Assembly: GCA_010015675.1 (NCBI GenBank)
Contig: ML976994.1
Location: forward strand, 505,904 to 527,076
Source of the DNA: Byssothecium circinans
Taxonomy: Eukaryota; Ascomycota; Dothideomycetes; Pleosporales; Massarinaceae
Direction: 5' to 3'
DNA length: 21,173 bases
In this document: positions 1 through 8,549 of the stretch, piece after piece
Layout of the letters: every line of letters starts with the position of its first letter
Position numbering within the stretch: the first letter of the stretch is position 1
Program-made: the position numbers and the translations under genes
Notes under the pieces: model-generated
Seen by the model: only the letters and a program-made list of their open reading frames with translations
Told to the model about the DNA's origin: nothing
The model's database searches: none

Positions 1-246
1 GCGCTGCATACGCTCCATACGAACTGGGTGACCAGTGTGGCCTTCTCGGCGCAGGGCGATCGACTGGCATCGGCTTCAGTCGATGGGACGGTGCAGGTGT
101 GGGATGCGAAGACAGGGCGGGCGCTGCATACGCTCCGAGGCTATATGAGCTGGGTGACCAGTGTGGCCTTCTTGGTGCAGGGCAATCCACTGGCATCAGC
201 TTTATGGGATAAGATAGTGCGGCTGTGGGATGCGAAGACCGGGCAG
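1..246 (+). repeat. Tandem near-identical WD40 repeat units
   Basis: Unit one (1-120) and unit two (121-246) both begin GCGCTGCATACGCTC and both end in GGGATGCGAAGAC-GGGC. Unit two is 126 bp, which is 42 codons and one propeller blade. Unit one is 120 bp because six bases (two codons, the R-G of the usual L-x-G-H turn) are missing after CTC. High nucleotide identity between adjacent blades is known from fungal NLR genes whose repeats are shuffled by unequal exchange. Confidence 0.85.
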
Positions 247-543
247 TCGCTGCAGACACTCGAGGGCTATGGTTGGACTCAACGTTTTGCCTTCTCAAAG
301 GACGGGACAAGCCTAGAAACCGAAAATGGGTCCATTCTACTGCATTCGTCCGCTTTATCTAGCGCACTCCCTCGACGCTCCTCTTCGCAAAGTATCTACA
401 TTAAGGACAGTTGGGTAACAGTAGACTCGACAGGTGCGCTTTGGCTTCCTGTCAACTATCGACCAAACTGTACCGCCATCCAGGACAAGCTAGTTGCATT
501 GGGTCATCCTTCTGGTAGGGTCTTGTTGCTTGGGTTGTCTTAG
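1..543 (+). CDS. C-terminal part of a fungal WD40-repeat (NLR-type) protein, 5' truncated by window edge
   Basis: The frame is open from base 1 to a TAG at 541-543, so the start lies outside the window; a GTG at 28 is internal and is not a start. It holds two clear WD40 repeats, each with a W-V-T-S-V-A-F strand and a closing V-W-D-A-K-T-G or L-W-D-A-K-T-G, plus a worn third repeat (QTLEGYGW, FAFSKDGTSLE). The tail has the blade typical of fungal NACHT-WD40 proteins: SWVTV, then LWLPVNYR, then LVALGHPSGRVLLLG. In that family the beta-propeller is the sensing part of an NLR-like incompatibility or immune receptor, with a NACHT or NB-ARC domain upstream. That upstream domain is not visible, so NLR membership is inferred from repeat style and tail. 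Base composition is balanced with GC-rich third positions, unlike everything after about 1400. It shows no RIP-type stops and looks intact. Confidence 0.88.
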   Translation, partial: ALHTLHTNWVTSVAFSAQGDRLASASVDGTVQVWDAKTGRALHTLRGYMSWVTSVAFLVQGNPLASALWDKIVRLWDAKTGQSLQTLEGYGWTQRFAFSKDGTSLETENGSILLHSSALSSALPRRSSSQSIYIKDSWVTVDSTGALWLPVNYRPNCTAIQDKLVALGHPSGRVLLLGLS

Positions 544-680
544 TTAAGTGCGCTCGGTTCCTGCTTGCGATTCTTCTATGCAGTCTTATTTTAGTGCGGT
601 TGGCTGTGACAATATAAGCATGTGCAGAGATATATTGACACGTTAGCTGTAAGGTTGAATGTTGTTTATGTACTTGACGA

Positions 681-707
681 TAACGTGTTCCACCACTCAC
701 TGGCCAA
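681..707 (+). repeat. Left terminal inverted repeat of MITE
   Basis: This 27-bp arm pairs exactly with 981-1007. It includes the TA presumed to be the target-site duplication. Confidence 0.9.
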
Positions 708-980
708 TGTCACGAGGGGCTGTCGGTGAATAACGAATGAGCTCGATTAGCTATCAACAATCACTAGATACAATACTCAAGTGGATGAATCATCAATTAC
801 AAGACGTTGCGTAAGGAATCGAACGATAATCAGGAAAGTTCGAAGAAAAGTCTCAAAGGGGGAGGCCCGTGCTGAGCGCGAACCCGATCAGGGTTCGGAC
901 GATGCTAGTACTGATTCAGCTGTCACGTAGGTCAGTTCCGCGACATTTGGTGGGTTTTTGGGGCCGGCCGGTGACTGGTG

Positions 981-1007
981 TTGGCCAGTGAGTGGTGGAA
1001 CACGTTA
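981..1007 (-). repeat. Right terminal inverted repeat of MITE
   Basis: This arm is the exact reverse complement of 681-707. The identity stops at the next base on both outer sides, as expected at the limits of an element. Confidence 0.9.
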
Positions 1008-1400
1008 AGTGCTTCAGGATTGCGACTAATGTTACTGTAGCTATGTCGTCGTTTTCCACAGTTGCCAGCGTGGGTACTAAAGCTGTCTACTTATCGCGTG
1101 GCTTATCGCATATTGCTTGAATGTTACGCTTTACTACATATAGCAGGGGGGGCTAAGCACCCTTGTCCGCAGATCGGCGCAAAACGGTGTTGCAGCTGCG
1201 TGCAAGGGTGAAGCCGCATTCGCTAGCGACTGTAACCGGTTCTGCACGCCACTGCAAAAAAAAAATCTTCATAGCTTTAGCATGTGTCGACTCTAATCTA
1301 GCCTTAGGTTCTGGAAAAAAAAAAAAAAAAAAAAAAGGCACAATCACTCACCCCTGTTGCAAGACGAAATTTATCGAGGGTAATGAAGTTTAAGCAACTT
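1008..1400. other. GC-balanced intergenic spacer with homopolymer runs
   Basis: No gene is supported here. It contains a G run at 1146-1152, a 10-A run at 1256-1265 and a 22-A run at 1315-1336. Open frames on both strands across this stretch are products of the homopolymers (polylysine on one strand, polyphenylalanine on the other). Normal composition ends close to 1400, where the AT-rich block begins. Confidence 0.6.
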
Positions 1401-1705
1401 CTTTTAGCGGGTTCGTGCATAGTAAAAACTAGGAGATAAAAGTAAAAAAAATAAGTCTTTATTTTAATAGGCACTACCTTTTTTTACTAGGCAGAATAAG
1501 TTATATATAACCTAGGAAACCTACCTATTAATCTAGTTATAGAAGCATAAAGTTCTTCTCTTAAGAGATTTAGGACAATATATCACATGGGACTACTACG
1601 ACGTTTTCCTTTTCTTATACCGTCTAGCTGTTTGGATTCAAATTATCGGATAAACTACACGCATATAATAACCTTTAGAAACGAGTCTTTTAGAATAATA
1701 ACTAG

Positions 1706-2150
1706 CTTGACATAGTAGCTAAGCGAGGAGATATCCCTATGCTATTAGGAGCTAATGTTAAAAAGTTCTACGCTAATAGAACACCTACATTTGCTAGACT
1801 TCTCCTGCTATTTTTTAATCGTACTAGGGATTTATAGTTTAAGCGTAAACAGCTTAAGAAAAGTCTTAATAAGAGTCTCATTAAGAAGAAGGGATATTAT
1901 GTATTAGATAATACAATACTAATAATTAAGTATTTTAACGCTAAGGAAATGCTTTATAACGTAGTAGACAGATATAGTAAAATTCTCTTTAGTAATAAAA
2001 ATTATTTACAATTATATTATAGTATTTAGATAGATAAAAAGGGACTATAGTGTCTAGGTGCGAACAAGATTAAAGGTATTAAAAGTCCTTTTATAAAAGC
2101 CTCTAACTTTTTACCTACTTTTTTTTTTAAATATTTGCTTACCTGGATAT
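1706..2150 (+). pseudogene. Unidentified RIP-degraded reading frame
   Basis: Reading through stops in one plus-strand frame gives about 145 codons with only a few TAG codons. It includes LDIVAKRGDIPMLLGA, FYANRTPTFARLLLLFF, a Lys-rich stretch (FKRKQLKKSLNKSLIKKK) and YYVLDNTILIIKYFNAKEM. Stop density is far below that of the flanks, and the Lys and Asn excess is what G-to-A change of Glu and Asp codons would give. I do not recognise the family. No start, stop or intron limits can be set, and no transposon signature is seen next to it. It could be a host gene fragment or transposon cargo. Confidence 0.4.
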
Positions 2151-2851
2151 AAAACTTAGATCTAAGTTAAATTTTAGAAACATAACTTCGTTTACTCTTT
2201 ATATCCTTTTTACAGAGTATACGCCGTTCCAAAGGTAGAGAGTTAGTATAGGGCATAAATTATTAATTATTTTAAGTTTAATAGCCTAAGATACCACATA
2301 ATCCAAGATAGGATGCTAGATTATAATATAGCATATAGCTTAGATGCAGAATTGCAGGACCAGCGAGCTTAAGCTAAGCAAGAAGCTTATGGATCTGTGT
2401 TCAGGCATAATGCTAGTGATTTTAATACTTCTCTACCTTAGGGGTTGTTACTGTATATAAAAAGCTTAGCGACGTGCCGTAAACAAGAATATGTACTCTT
2501 ATGTTGGAAGATAGTTGCTGATTATATAACGTATATAGCACGGTTCAAGACAACTAGCTCCTTATACGTGACAGTAGAAATCAAGCTATTACGGTATTAT
2601 AAAACTTAATAGCATGCCTTTACTAGTTTATTTTATCCTAAAAGCTTGTATACTCTAGATTATAGTATATTCCTTCCCTTCTTTTAATTAAAGCGTTTAG
2701 TAAGGCCCCTAGACGTATAAAAGAACTACGTACGCTTTAGGATTAAGAGTAATTTAGCTCTTATATACAAAATATATTCTAGGTCTTTAGTCCTTATACA
2801 CTTTTACTATAGCTGCTCCTAGTATGCGTTTAGAGACGTTAGGAGGGCTAC
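2151..2851. other. AT-rich sequence, nothing assigned
   Basis: All six frames are broken every few codons and no family motif, tandem repeat or inverted repeat stood out. It has the RIP composition of the block. Confidence 0.5.
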
Positions 2852-3303
2852 AACACTTTACATGTAAAATAAAGATAAAAGAGTATACAAGAATTATAAA
2901 TTAGGACTGCTAGATAGCGGTAGGCTAGTACGGGTGTTAACAGCATAATTCCTTCTTTAATATTCTTAAAGTAATGTTTCCTCTTCCTATTATAATCTGC
3001 TATTGCCGCTTAAACTTAAACTACAGCATCCTAAGCAGAAATCCTTCCTTACTGTACCTTAGCCTTTTTTTAAAATGTATCCTTAAGCTTCTCTTCTATT
3101 AATTTTATATCCTTCTCTTGCTTGCTTAAGATGTTGGATAAATTTTAAATATCTAGCTATTAGTCTCTTACCATGTTAGATAACTCTTAAATAACTTAAT
3201 CTTTTAATGCTAATTCCAATCTTACTTTTTCTAGAATAGCAATTACCTCTTTCCTTACTAAAGAAGATACCTCTTCGCCGTTAAGAATAAAATTGGCGTA
3301 GCG
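2852..3303 (-). pseudogene. RIP-degraded coiled-coil coding segment, family unknown
   Basis: The minus strand in one frame reads from NFILNGEEVSSLVRKEV through VIAILEKVRLELALKD to DIKLIEEKLKDTF, RISA, AIADYNRKRKHYFKNI. In the first 123 codons there are about eleven stops, all TAA or TAG, each placed where Gln suits a helical heptad pattern. The segment is a long charged coiled coil followed by a basic patch (YNRKRKHYF). Such tails occur at the C-terminus of fungal pogo/Fot1-type transposases, but no DDE motif was found upstream on this strand (3304-5100), so that link is only a guess. It could equally be a structural or gag-like protein. Confidence 0.4.
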
Positions 3304-5114
3304 AGACGCTAACAGGCTAGAGTCTATAGGTAATAACTTAACAGTCAACTATTTATTAAGGGGGGTTAGGTATGTTAACTATTATATATGCCCTTGCTAA
3401 TAGAATAGAAGCTTCTTCTATATTTAAGAACAGAATTTTAAAGACTAGCTGCTATTTTTTATTAAGACCTAAGTAGAGAAATTTCTTCTTTTTAAAGTTT
3501 AGTTAGGCGAGCTTATTTTGTCGCACATTGTATACGTTCTTAAGATAGTCTTTAAGCTTTATAACTTCTTTAAATCTTACCCTACGGCATAATAACATGT
3601 GTAAATGTTTTTCTAGTTCTCGTTTAAAGAGCGGACATGCGACCTAGCCCTAAAGGGGCGTTAACGCTGTCAAGCCTTTTTTCATGCGCTGTAGGGGCAT
3701 AGTAGACTGGCTCTCATAGAAGTATAAAAGTGTTAAAATGTATTACTTTGTAATTATATTAAGTACTCTATTTTTTTTATCCTATTTATAGATAAGGTAG
3801 TTAAACAAGCGTTAAAGGCAATTAATAGGCGCTAGAGTTAGCTAGGAAGAGGGCACTTTAAGAAGTAGTAAAGTTTTCTTAGTCTTGCACTAGTATAGTT
3901 TTATTATTAAGCATCCGTGCGCGGATTTAAGGACTAATTTAGGTTGAATGATGCAGAACAAAGTAAGGTATTTTCCGCGGCGGATAGTATTACGTAACTT
4001 ACCGTAGGAAGCCTTTTAACTAATTATACTTATATAATAGCATATTTAGGGTTGTAGGATAGACTAATAACTTATGCAAGTATATTTTTATAGATAGGTG
4101 ACTAAGACTTTTGGTAGTGTCTAATAAGAGCGGAAGTAATTGCACGGCTAAAACTATTAAGTAACATATAAATAATTTAAAGAGGTCGTGTTATTAGAGT
4201 ACTACTACTAGATAAGGCTTTGCATGCTAAGTATTAACTAGCTATACTACCCTATCTATGCGCTAAAAATTTACTAACTTAGTAGCATGAGACTCTCTCT
4301 TTTATACTCTTACTATAGAAAAAAACCATGTAGTGTCTTCAACGCAAGAGGGGGAGTTATATAGGTAGATAGCCTAAACACTATGCCCGTTCTAGGGGTT
4401 AGTACAAATGCTTTTTATAAATCTCTTAGAATTTAGGCATCGTAAGTCCTTCTTTACAATAAACTTTTTACTTACTAGTGGAAAAGTAACTATTAGGCAT
4501 TTTAAATGCTCCTATAAAGCAGATGCGGATAGGTTAGCCTAGTGTGCCTAGTGACATTCTCTTCTAACTAGCATTTTTATTAGTGCGTGATTGTTAGATA
4601 GCACTCTTTCCTTTAGTTATTATATAATAGTGTATTAGCTTAATAAGAGAAGACTTAGCAACTAAATTATTAAACTTAAGAGTATTTTTTTCTCTTTGCT
4701 TAGGGAGATTAGGAAAGATATAGTTTAAAAAGGGATTTATCTTCTATGTATTATTTAAATTTATTAATATAGGAGAGAGGTGCAGCATGGCTTAAATTAG
4801 AGGGCTCTTAGATATAATAGACTAAAAGGATTTGCAGACCCTTAGGCAGCGTAGGATTACTTAAGGTAGAAAATAAAAAAAAATAAGCTTAACAAGTTCG
4901 TTAGGCAGGGAGGTTATGTATATTAGTTATTTAATTTTTACTTATTTATCTTAAGGTGTAATTATTTAGATGTCTATCTTAAGGAGTCTCTTTAATTAAC
5001 CTATGTAAGGTAATAATTTGAAGGGAGATATTATAGATAGTGTTAATTAAAGATAAGAGAACGGAAATAGTTTTATGATAGGTTAGTAGAAGCCCTTTAA
5101 AACCCCCCCTACAA
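3304..5114. other. AT-rich sequence with no assigned gene
   Basis: The minus strand gives a loosely readable frame over about 3640-4560, but its stop density (about one in ten) is not clearly below what this composition gives by chance, and no motif is recognised. It may be the upstream part of the coiled-coil relic at 2852-3303. No repeats with clear ends were found. Confidence 0.35.
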
Positions 5115-5468
5115 GTAGCTTTAGAGAGGCATGAATGCTAAGAAGTTTGACTTACGCATGACGCTTACTTAGGCTTAGAGGTGGCAGTGCCTTAGGTAGT
5201 ATGTTAATTTAGTTAGTTTAGATAAAAGCTATTTCTAGCATAGAGTCTATAATGTATAACGGCCTGCCTTATCTACTTCTCTACTGCAGATAGGGTTCCT
5301 ACTAAGAAGCATTAATTCCAAATCCTAGTTACGCATTTACCTATCTCAGGTCCCTTCTTTTTCCCCTACTATATAAGGCGGACATGAACCTTTAGTCTGA
5401 ATAGCAAGCTCTATAGCTGTGCCTAGTCTCTTAGCAGCAGCAATGCCATAGAAGGCAATGTCTAACAT
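5115..5468 (-). pseudogene. Unidentified RIP-degraded reading frame
   Basis: From a minus-strand ATG at 5468-5466, about 40 codons run without a stop (MLDIAFYGIAAAKRLGTAI, then TKGSCPPYIVGEKEGT). The frame then continues with TAA/TAG interruptions that suit Gln or Arg/Trp, including YTL, LLSKLTKLTYYLRHCHL and VSVMRKSNFLAFMPL. I do not recognise the protein. The open stretch is modest in length for this composition, so a chance frame is possible. Confidence 0.25.
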
Positions 5469-6240
5469 TATATAACTTTCCTTGCTAAGGGATACGTGCC
5501 GCTATTTCTAGAGGAGAGATTAGCCTAACCTTAGCCTAACGACTTTAAGAAAAAAAAGGTAGTTATCTTAAATTTTTTATTCCCCTCGTTACGCAGCTAA
5601 GTTAACATAAAACTTGTAAGTGTGCGTGCTTTTTATCTTTTAACTTATTTAAACTTAAGTAAGTAAAAGTACCATTCTCTATAAGTTCGCATAATTACTT
5701 AAAATAATAACAACTACCTAACTTCCTCTATGTAGACCTAAGAGTATAAAAGTAATGTCTTCTATATTAAGCTAAAGTGCTTAGAAAAAAATGTCTAGAA
5801 CAGTTAAGTACTTAATACTCTAGTATCTTTAAAGGAATTACTTAATAATAAAGATACCTCTATTCCTAGTATAGAGTCTTTATTATATATACGCCATCAT
5901 CTTTCCTACGCGGCCTTAATCCTAGTCCCTTACTTTTATGAAGTTTATTATAGTTATTTAACAACATTTGCTATGTCTCTTCTATTAACATCTCTTAGAC
6001 ATTATTCTAAGAGAAAACTATAGGATCCTTCTTTTCTCTACTATGATGATGGTATTCTAGGTTAACGGTAGCAGGTTACAAGAGAAGTTTTCTTAGAGTA
6101 GAGCAAATATAGTCTTTCTAAAAAAAATAAACGAGATTTAGAATAATAACATTAGTATTAAAGAGGAGCATTACAGATAAAAGAGTTAGTTTTTTATGTA
6201 AGAAGGCTAACGGGTTACCTATTTATAATAGCTCCTTAAG
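5469..6240. other. AT-rich sequence, nothing assigned
   Basis: No family motif or repeat was recognised. The right part may belong to the minus-strand relic that starts near 6671. Confidence 0.4.
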
Positions 6241-6671
6241 GCTTCGTCTAATTTGCTAAAAATCTACTAATAAGATAGGGATCTTTACTCTTTATATAAG
6301 GGTTTTTAGTACTAAACGAAGAGGAAGCGTTTTTAAGCGTAGGAAGGTATGAAGTTCGTCTATAGGTATAGTCCCCTCTAAAAAGGTACATTTAGTCATT
6401 TTATAGGTAGTCTACAGAGCCTTATAAGCAATTTTATTCCTAAAAAAGGCGGGGGCAATTAGGTGCATTCAGCTAGGTTCCTTTATCATATTATCTTTTT
6501 TTAATGATAGATCTAAGGTAACTACTCAGGATTAGCCGCCCAGTACGCCTCGTAGATAAGCCGCTGCAATTTAGGTGGTAGGCTTTTTAGTCTTAGGACG
6601 AGCTAACGCGACTCCTTTATTGATTGCAGTATCACAGGGTCCGCAGGTTTAAGAAATAGTTTGCGAGGCAT
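6241..6671 (-). pseudogene. Unidentified RIP-degraded gene, 5' portion, minus strand
   Basis: Two overlapping minus-strand frames look coding. One starts at an ATG at 6671-6669 (MPRKLFLKPADPVILQSIKE, then a TAG, then LKSLPPKLQRLIYEAYWAANPE). The other runs from about 6627 to 6241 with about seven stops in 129 codons and includes AINKGVALARPKTKKPTT, AAAYLRGVLGG, RNKIAYKAL, KCTFLEGTIPIDELHTFL and RLKTLPLRLVLKTLI. Only one can be the true frame in the overlap; a frameshift or a spliced intron could join them. No family is recognised. Directly upstream on this strand is a pyrimidine-rich tract (complement of the GA minisatellite) and a TATA-like run near 7002-7011, which would suit a fungal promoter or an LTR. 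Confidence 0.35.
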
Positions 6672-6695
6672 AGTTTATTTTGATACTCTAGATTT

Positions 6696-7068
6696 TGACA
6701 CTCCATAATATCCTTCAGCGCGCTTCGACGACAACGAGACGGCGAGGATAAGGACGAGACGGCGAGGATAAAGAGGAGAAGATGGCGAGGATAAGGACGA
6801 GACGGCGAGGAAAAGGACGAGAGGACAGCGAGGAAAAAGATAAGGACGAGAGGATAAGGACGAGACGGCGAGGAAGAGGACGAGAGAATGGCGAGGATAA
6901 GGACGAGAGGATAAGGATGAAAGGATAAGGACGAGAAGATAAAGATGAGAGGATAAGGACGAGAGGATAAAGACGAGAGGATAAGGATGAGAGGAGTATT
7001 TTATATATATAGAGTTAGGATAACAATCCTCTAATCACCTAATCAGCCCTTATATATCCATCGTAACA
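6696..7068 (-). repeat. Possible solo LTR (minus orientation) containing the minisatellite
   Basis: Read on the minus strand, 7068-6696 begins TGTTACGATGG, carries a TATA-like run near 7011-7002 and ends GGAGTGTCA, so it has TG...CA ends and a promoter-like box as LTRs do. However, the flanks (GATTT on the left, AATTG on the right) are not a convincing target duplication, no primer-binding site is recognised, and a related GAGTGTC motif lies just outside the right end. It may instead be the promoter and leader of the relic starting at 6671. Confidence 0.25.
6734..6996 (+). repeat. GA-rich minisatellite
   Basis: The array is built from a 20-bp unit (ACGAGACGGCGAGGATAAGG, two near-perfect copies at 6734-6753 and 6754-6773) and shortened versions, ending mainly in 14-bp units of the form ACGAGAGGATAAGG. 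The plus strand is nearly all purine apart from C in CpG or TpA-neutral positions, so it offers few CpA sites and has kept its sequence inside the RIP block. On the minus strand it is a CT-rich tract. Confidence 0.85.
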
Positions 7069-7079
7069 AATTGCGACAC

Positions 7080-8130
7080 TCTAAGGAGAGTATAGGGGGA
7101 GAAGGTCTATTAAAAAGAGCCTCTGTGTAGCTTAATGAAGCTATAACAAATCCTAACCTCACTAATTACTGTAATATGGCCGTAAAAGGCGAATCTGCAC
7201 ATGTTAAAACAACGAGCTAAGACTAAAACTCCAGCTGCTGCTTAGTATAAGGGTTAGCTATAATAGGATTAAAAAGCATAATAACGTAGTAGGCTTAGGC
7301 ACTTATTTTACTTAGCTAGCAGCACTCCAAGTTAGCATGGTAGTGTATAGCTATAAAGTGTAGAGGTTTTAAGGCTGTAGAGAGCATAGTATAGTTCCTA
7401 GAAATAATTAGGACTAAAGAAGCTATTAGGTTGATACGTATAGATAGGACGAGGAAGCAAGGCGTTTATAAAGGCGTTAACAATGTTAGATTAATGAATT
7501 TAGAGGTTAAAGTAAGCAGTAATAGCTATAAGTGCTTAGAAGATTTAAATAGCAAGAGTTATAGCTTAGGTATCATTAGCTGTAGTTTAGAGATTACCTC
7601 CGTGCTTTAAACACCTACATAAGTGGAAAGATCTAGGTCTAAGTAGAGTTAATATCATTAATAGAAATTTCCTAAAAGGTTTCTTTGCGTGTAATAGTAT
7701 TAATTTTAGCTTAATAGGCTGCCATGAATCTAGAGCGGAACTGTAGAGAATCTAACCAGAACTATAGAAAAAGTAAAAGTTAAAATTTATATATTCTCTC
7801 TTTAGGAGTAAGAGAAGCGGAGACAAGAGAGGTCTAGTATAATATAAGTGCGTTAGGTACATAAGTGCGAGTTTAGTATATTCTCTTTTTATAGATGCTT
7901 GTTAGGAGTACTAGTGTGACGTAATAGAGAAGAACTATCTATTAAGTTAAGGTAGACGCCCTATAGACTCTAAAGGAAAGGTTAGATACGCCGTAAAAGT
8001 GTAAGCTACCTTTTGTCTAGACTGTATATCTTTATTCTGCTATCTTATGTTAGGTAGCGAGGTGGTAAGGTTAAGGCAGATATATAATACGCTAGATACC
8101 TAAGTATGATATGGCAAAATAAAGAGCGTC
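7080..8130. other. AT-rich sequence, mostly unreadable; one open stretch
   Basis: The only notable reading is a plus-strand frame open from about 7400 to 7609, with FLEIIRTKEAIRLIRIDRT and VNNVRLMNLEVKV; it then ends at TAA and the frame is broken beyond. I do not recognise it and cannot tie it to the kinase relic that follows. Confidence 0.3.
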
Positions 8131-8139
8131 AAAAATAAA

Positions 8140-8166
8140 AAATAGAAAATAGAAAATAGAAAATAT
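8140..8166 (+). repeat. Short tandem repeat of a 7-bp unit
   Basis: Three to four copies of TAGAAAA lie in a row (AAATAGAAAATAGAAAATAG...). It is a simple A-rich slippage repeat with no evident function. Confidence 0.6.
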
Positions 8167-8549
8167 AAACTATCTATACGCCTACGCTAGACTGTGCTAC
8201 ACTAGAGGCTGCTAAGGGTTTTTACGACTAAGAATATCCTTAGCTACTAACTTTAGAATCTTATATAGTGCGATAGGCTTTTACCTTACGTCTAGTTACT
8301 ACTTAGCTCTATAGTCATAGTACGTAGTCGTACTACTTATAGTTAACTAAGCTACGCTTAAGACTACTTTCTAAATTTGACCTAGAGGATAATGTCTTAG
8401 CAGCGCATAAGCTAGTTAGAAAGTTGCAAGCTCCTTCTATTTATTAACTTATTAACGCCTTTGAACACTAAAACATCTACTAATCTTGAGTTAATCGTAA
8501 GGTAGCATATCTTCTTTGTAGGCTAAATACTAACTAGTACTAGAATATA

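Larger units (their letters stand above)
681..1007. mobile_element. Non-autonomous Tc1/mariner-type element (MITE), perfect TIRs with TA duplication
   Basis: Bases 681-707 and 981-1007 are exact reverse complements over 27 bp (left arm begins TAACGTGTTCCA, right arm ends TGGAACACGTTA). The outermost TA on each side fits a TA target duplication, leaving a 323-bp element with 25-bp TIRs starting ACGT. TA duplication and ACGT ends point to Tc1/mariner or pogo/Fot1-type mobilisation; the exact family is not identified. The interior is GC-balanced and carries no transposase. A plus-strand stretch at 751-930 is open for 59 codons, rich in Arg/Lys then Asp/Ser, with no start of note; it may be a leftover of the parent transposase or chance. 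The arms show no mismatch, so the copy is young or escaped RIP. It sits about 140 bp after the WD40 gene stop. Confidence 0.85.

Noticed and set aside
452..700. 82-codon minus-strand frame
   Set aside because: It overlaps the real end of the WD40 gene on the other strand and runs into the MITE arm; no protein features.
1143..1336. tRNA-derived SINE ending in poly-A
   Set aside because: A GGTTC stretch near 1240 does not complete a B box, no A box is found at the right distance, and no target duplication is visible.
1153..1393. Short frames on both strands around 1153-1393
   Set aside because: They owe their length to the 22-A run (poly-Lys on plus, poly-Phe on minus) and show no domain.
3640..4560. 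A long minus-strand pseudogene
   Set aside because: The readable frame has about one stop per ten codons, which the local composition could give by chance, and no motif supports it.
6696..7068. A firm LTR call for the minisatellite segment
   Set aside because: TG...CA ends are present but no target duplication, primer-binding site or partner LTR is seen, so it is kept only as a low-confidence possibility.
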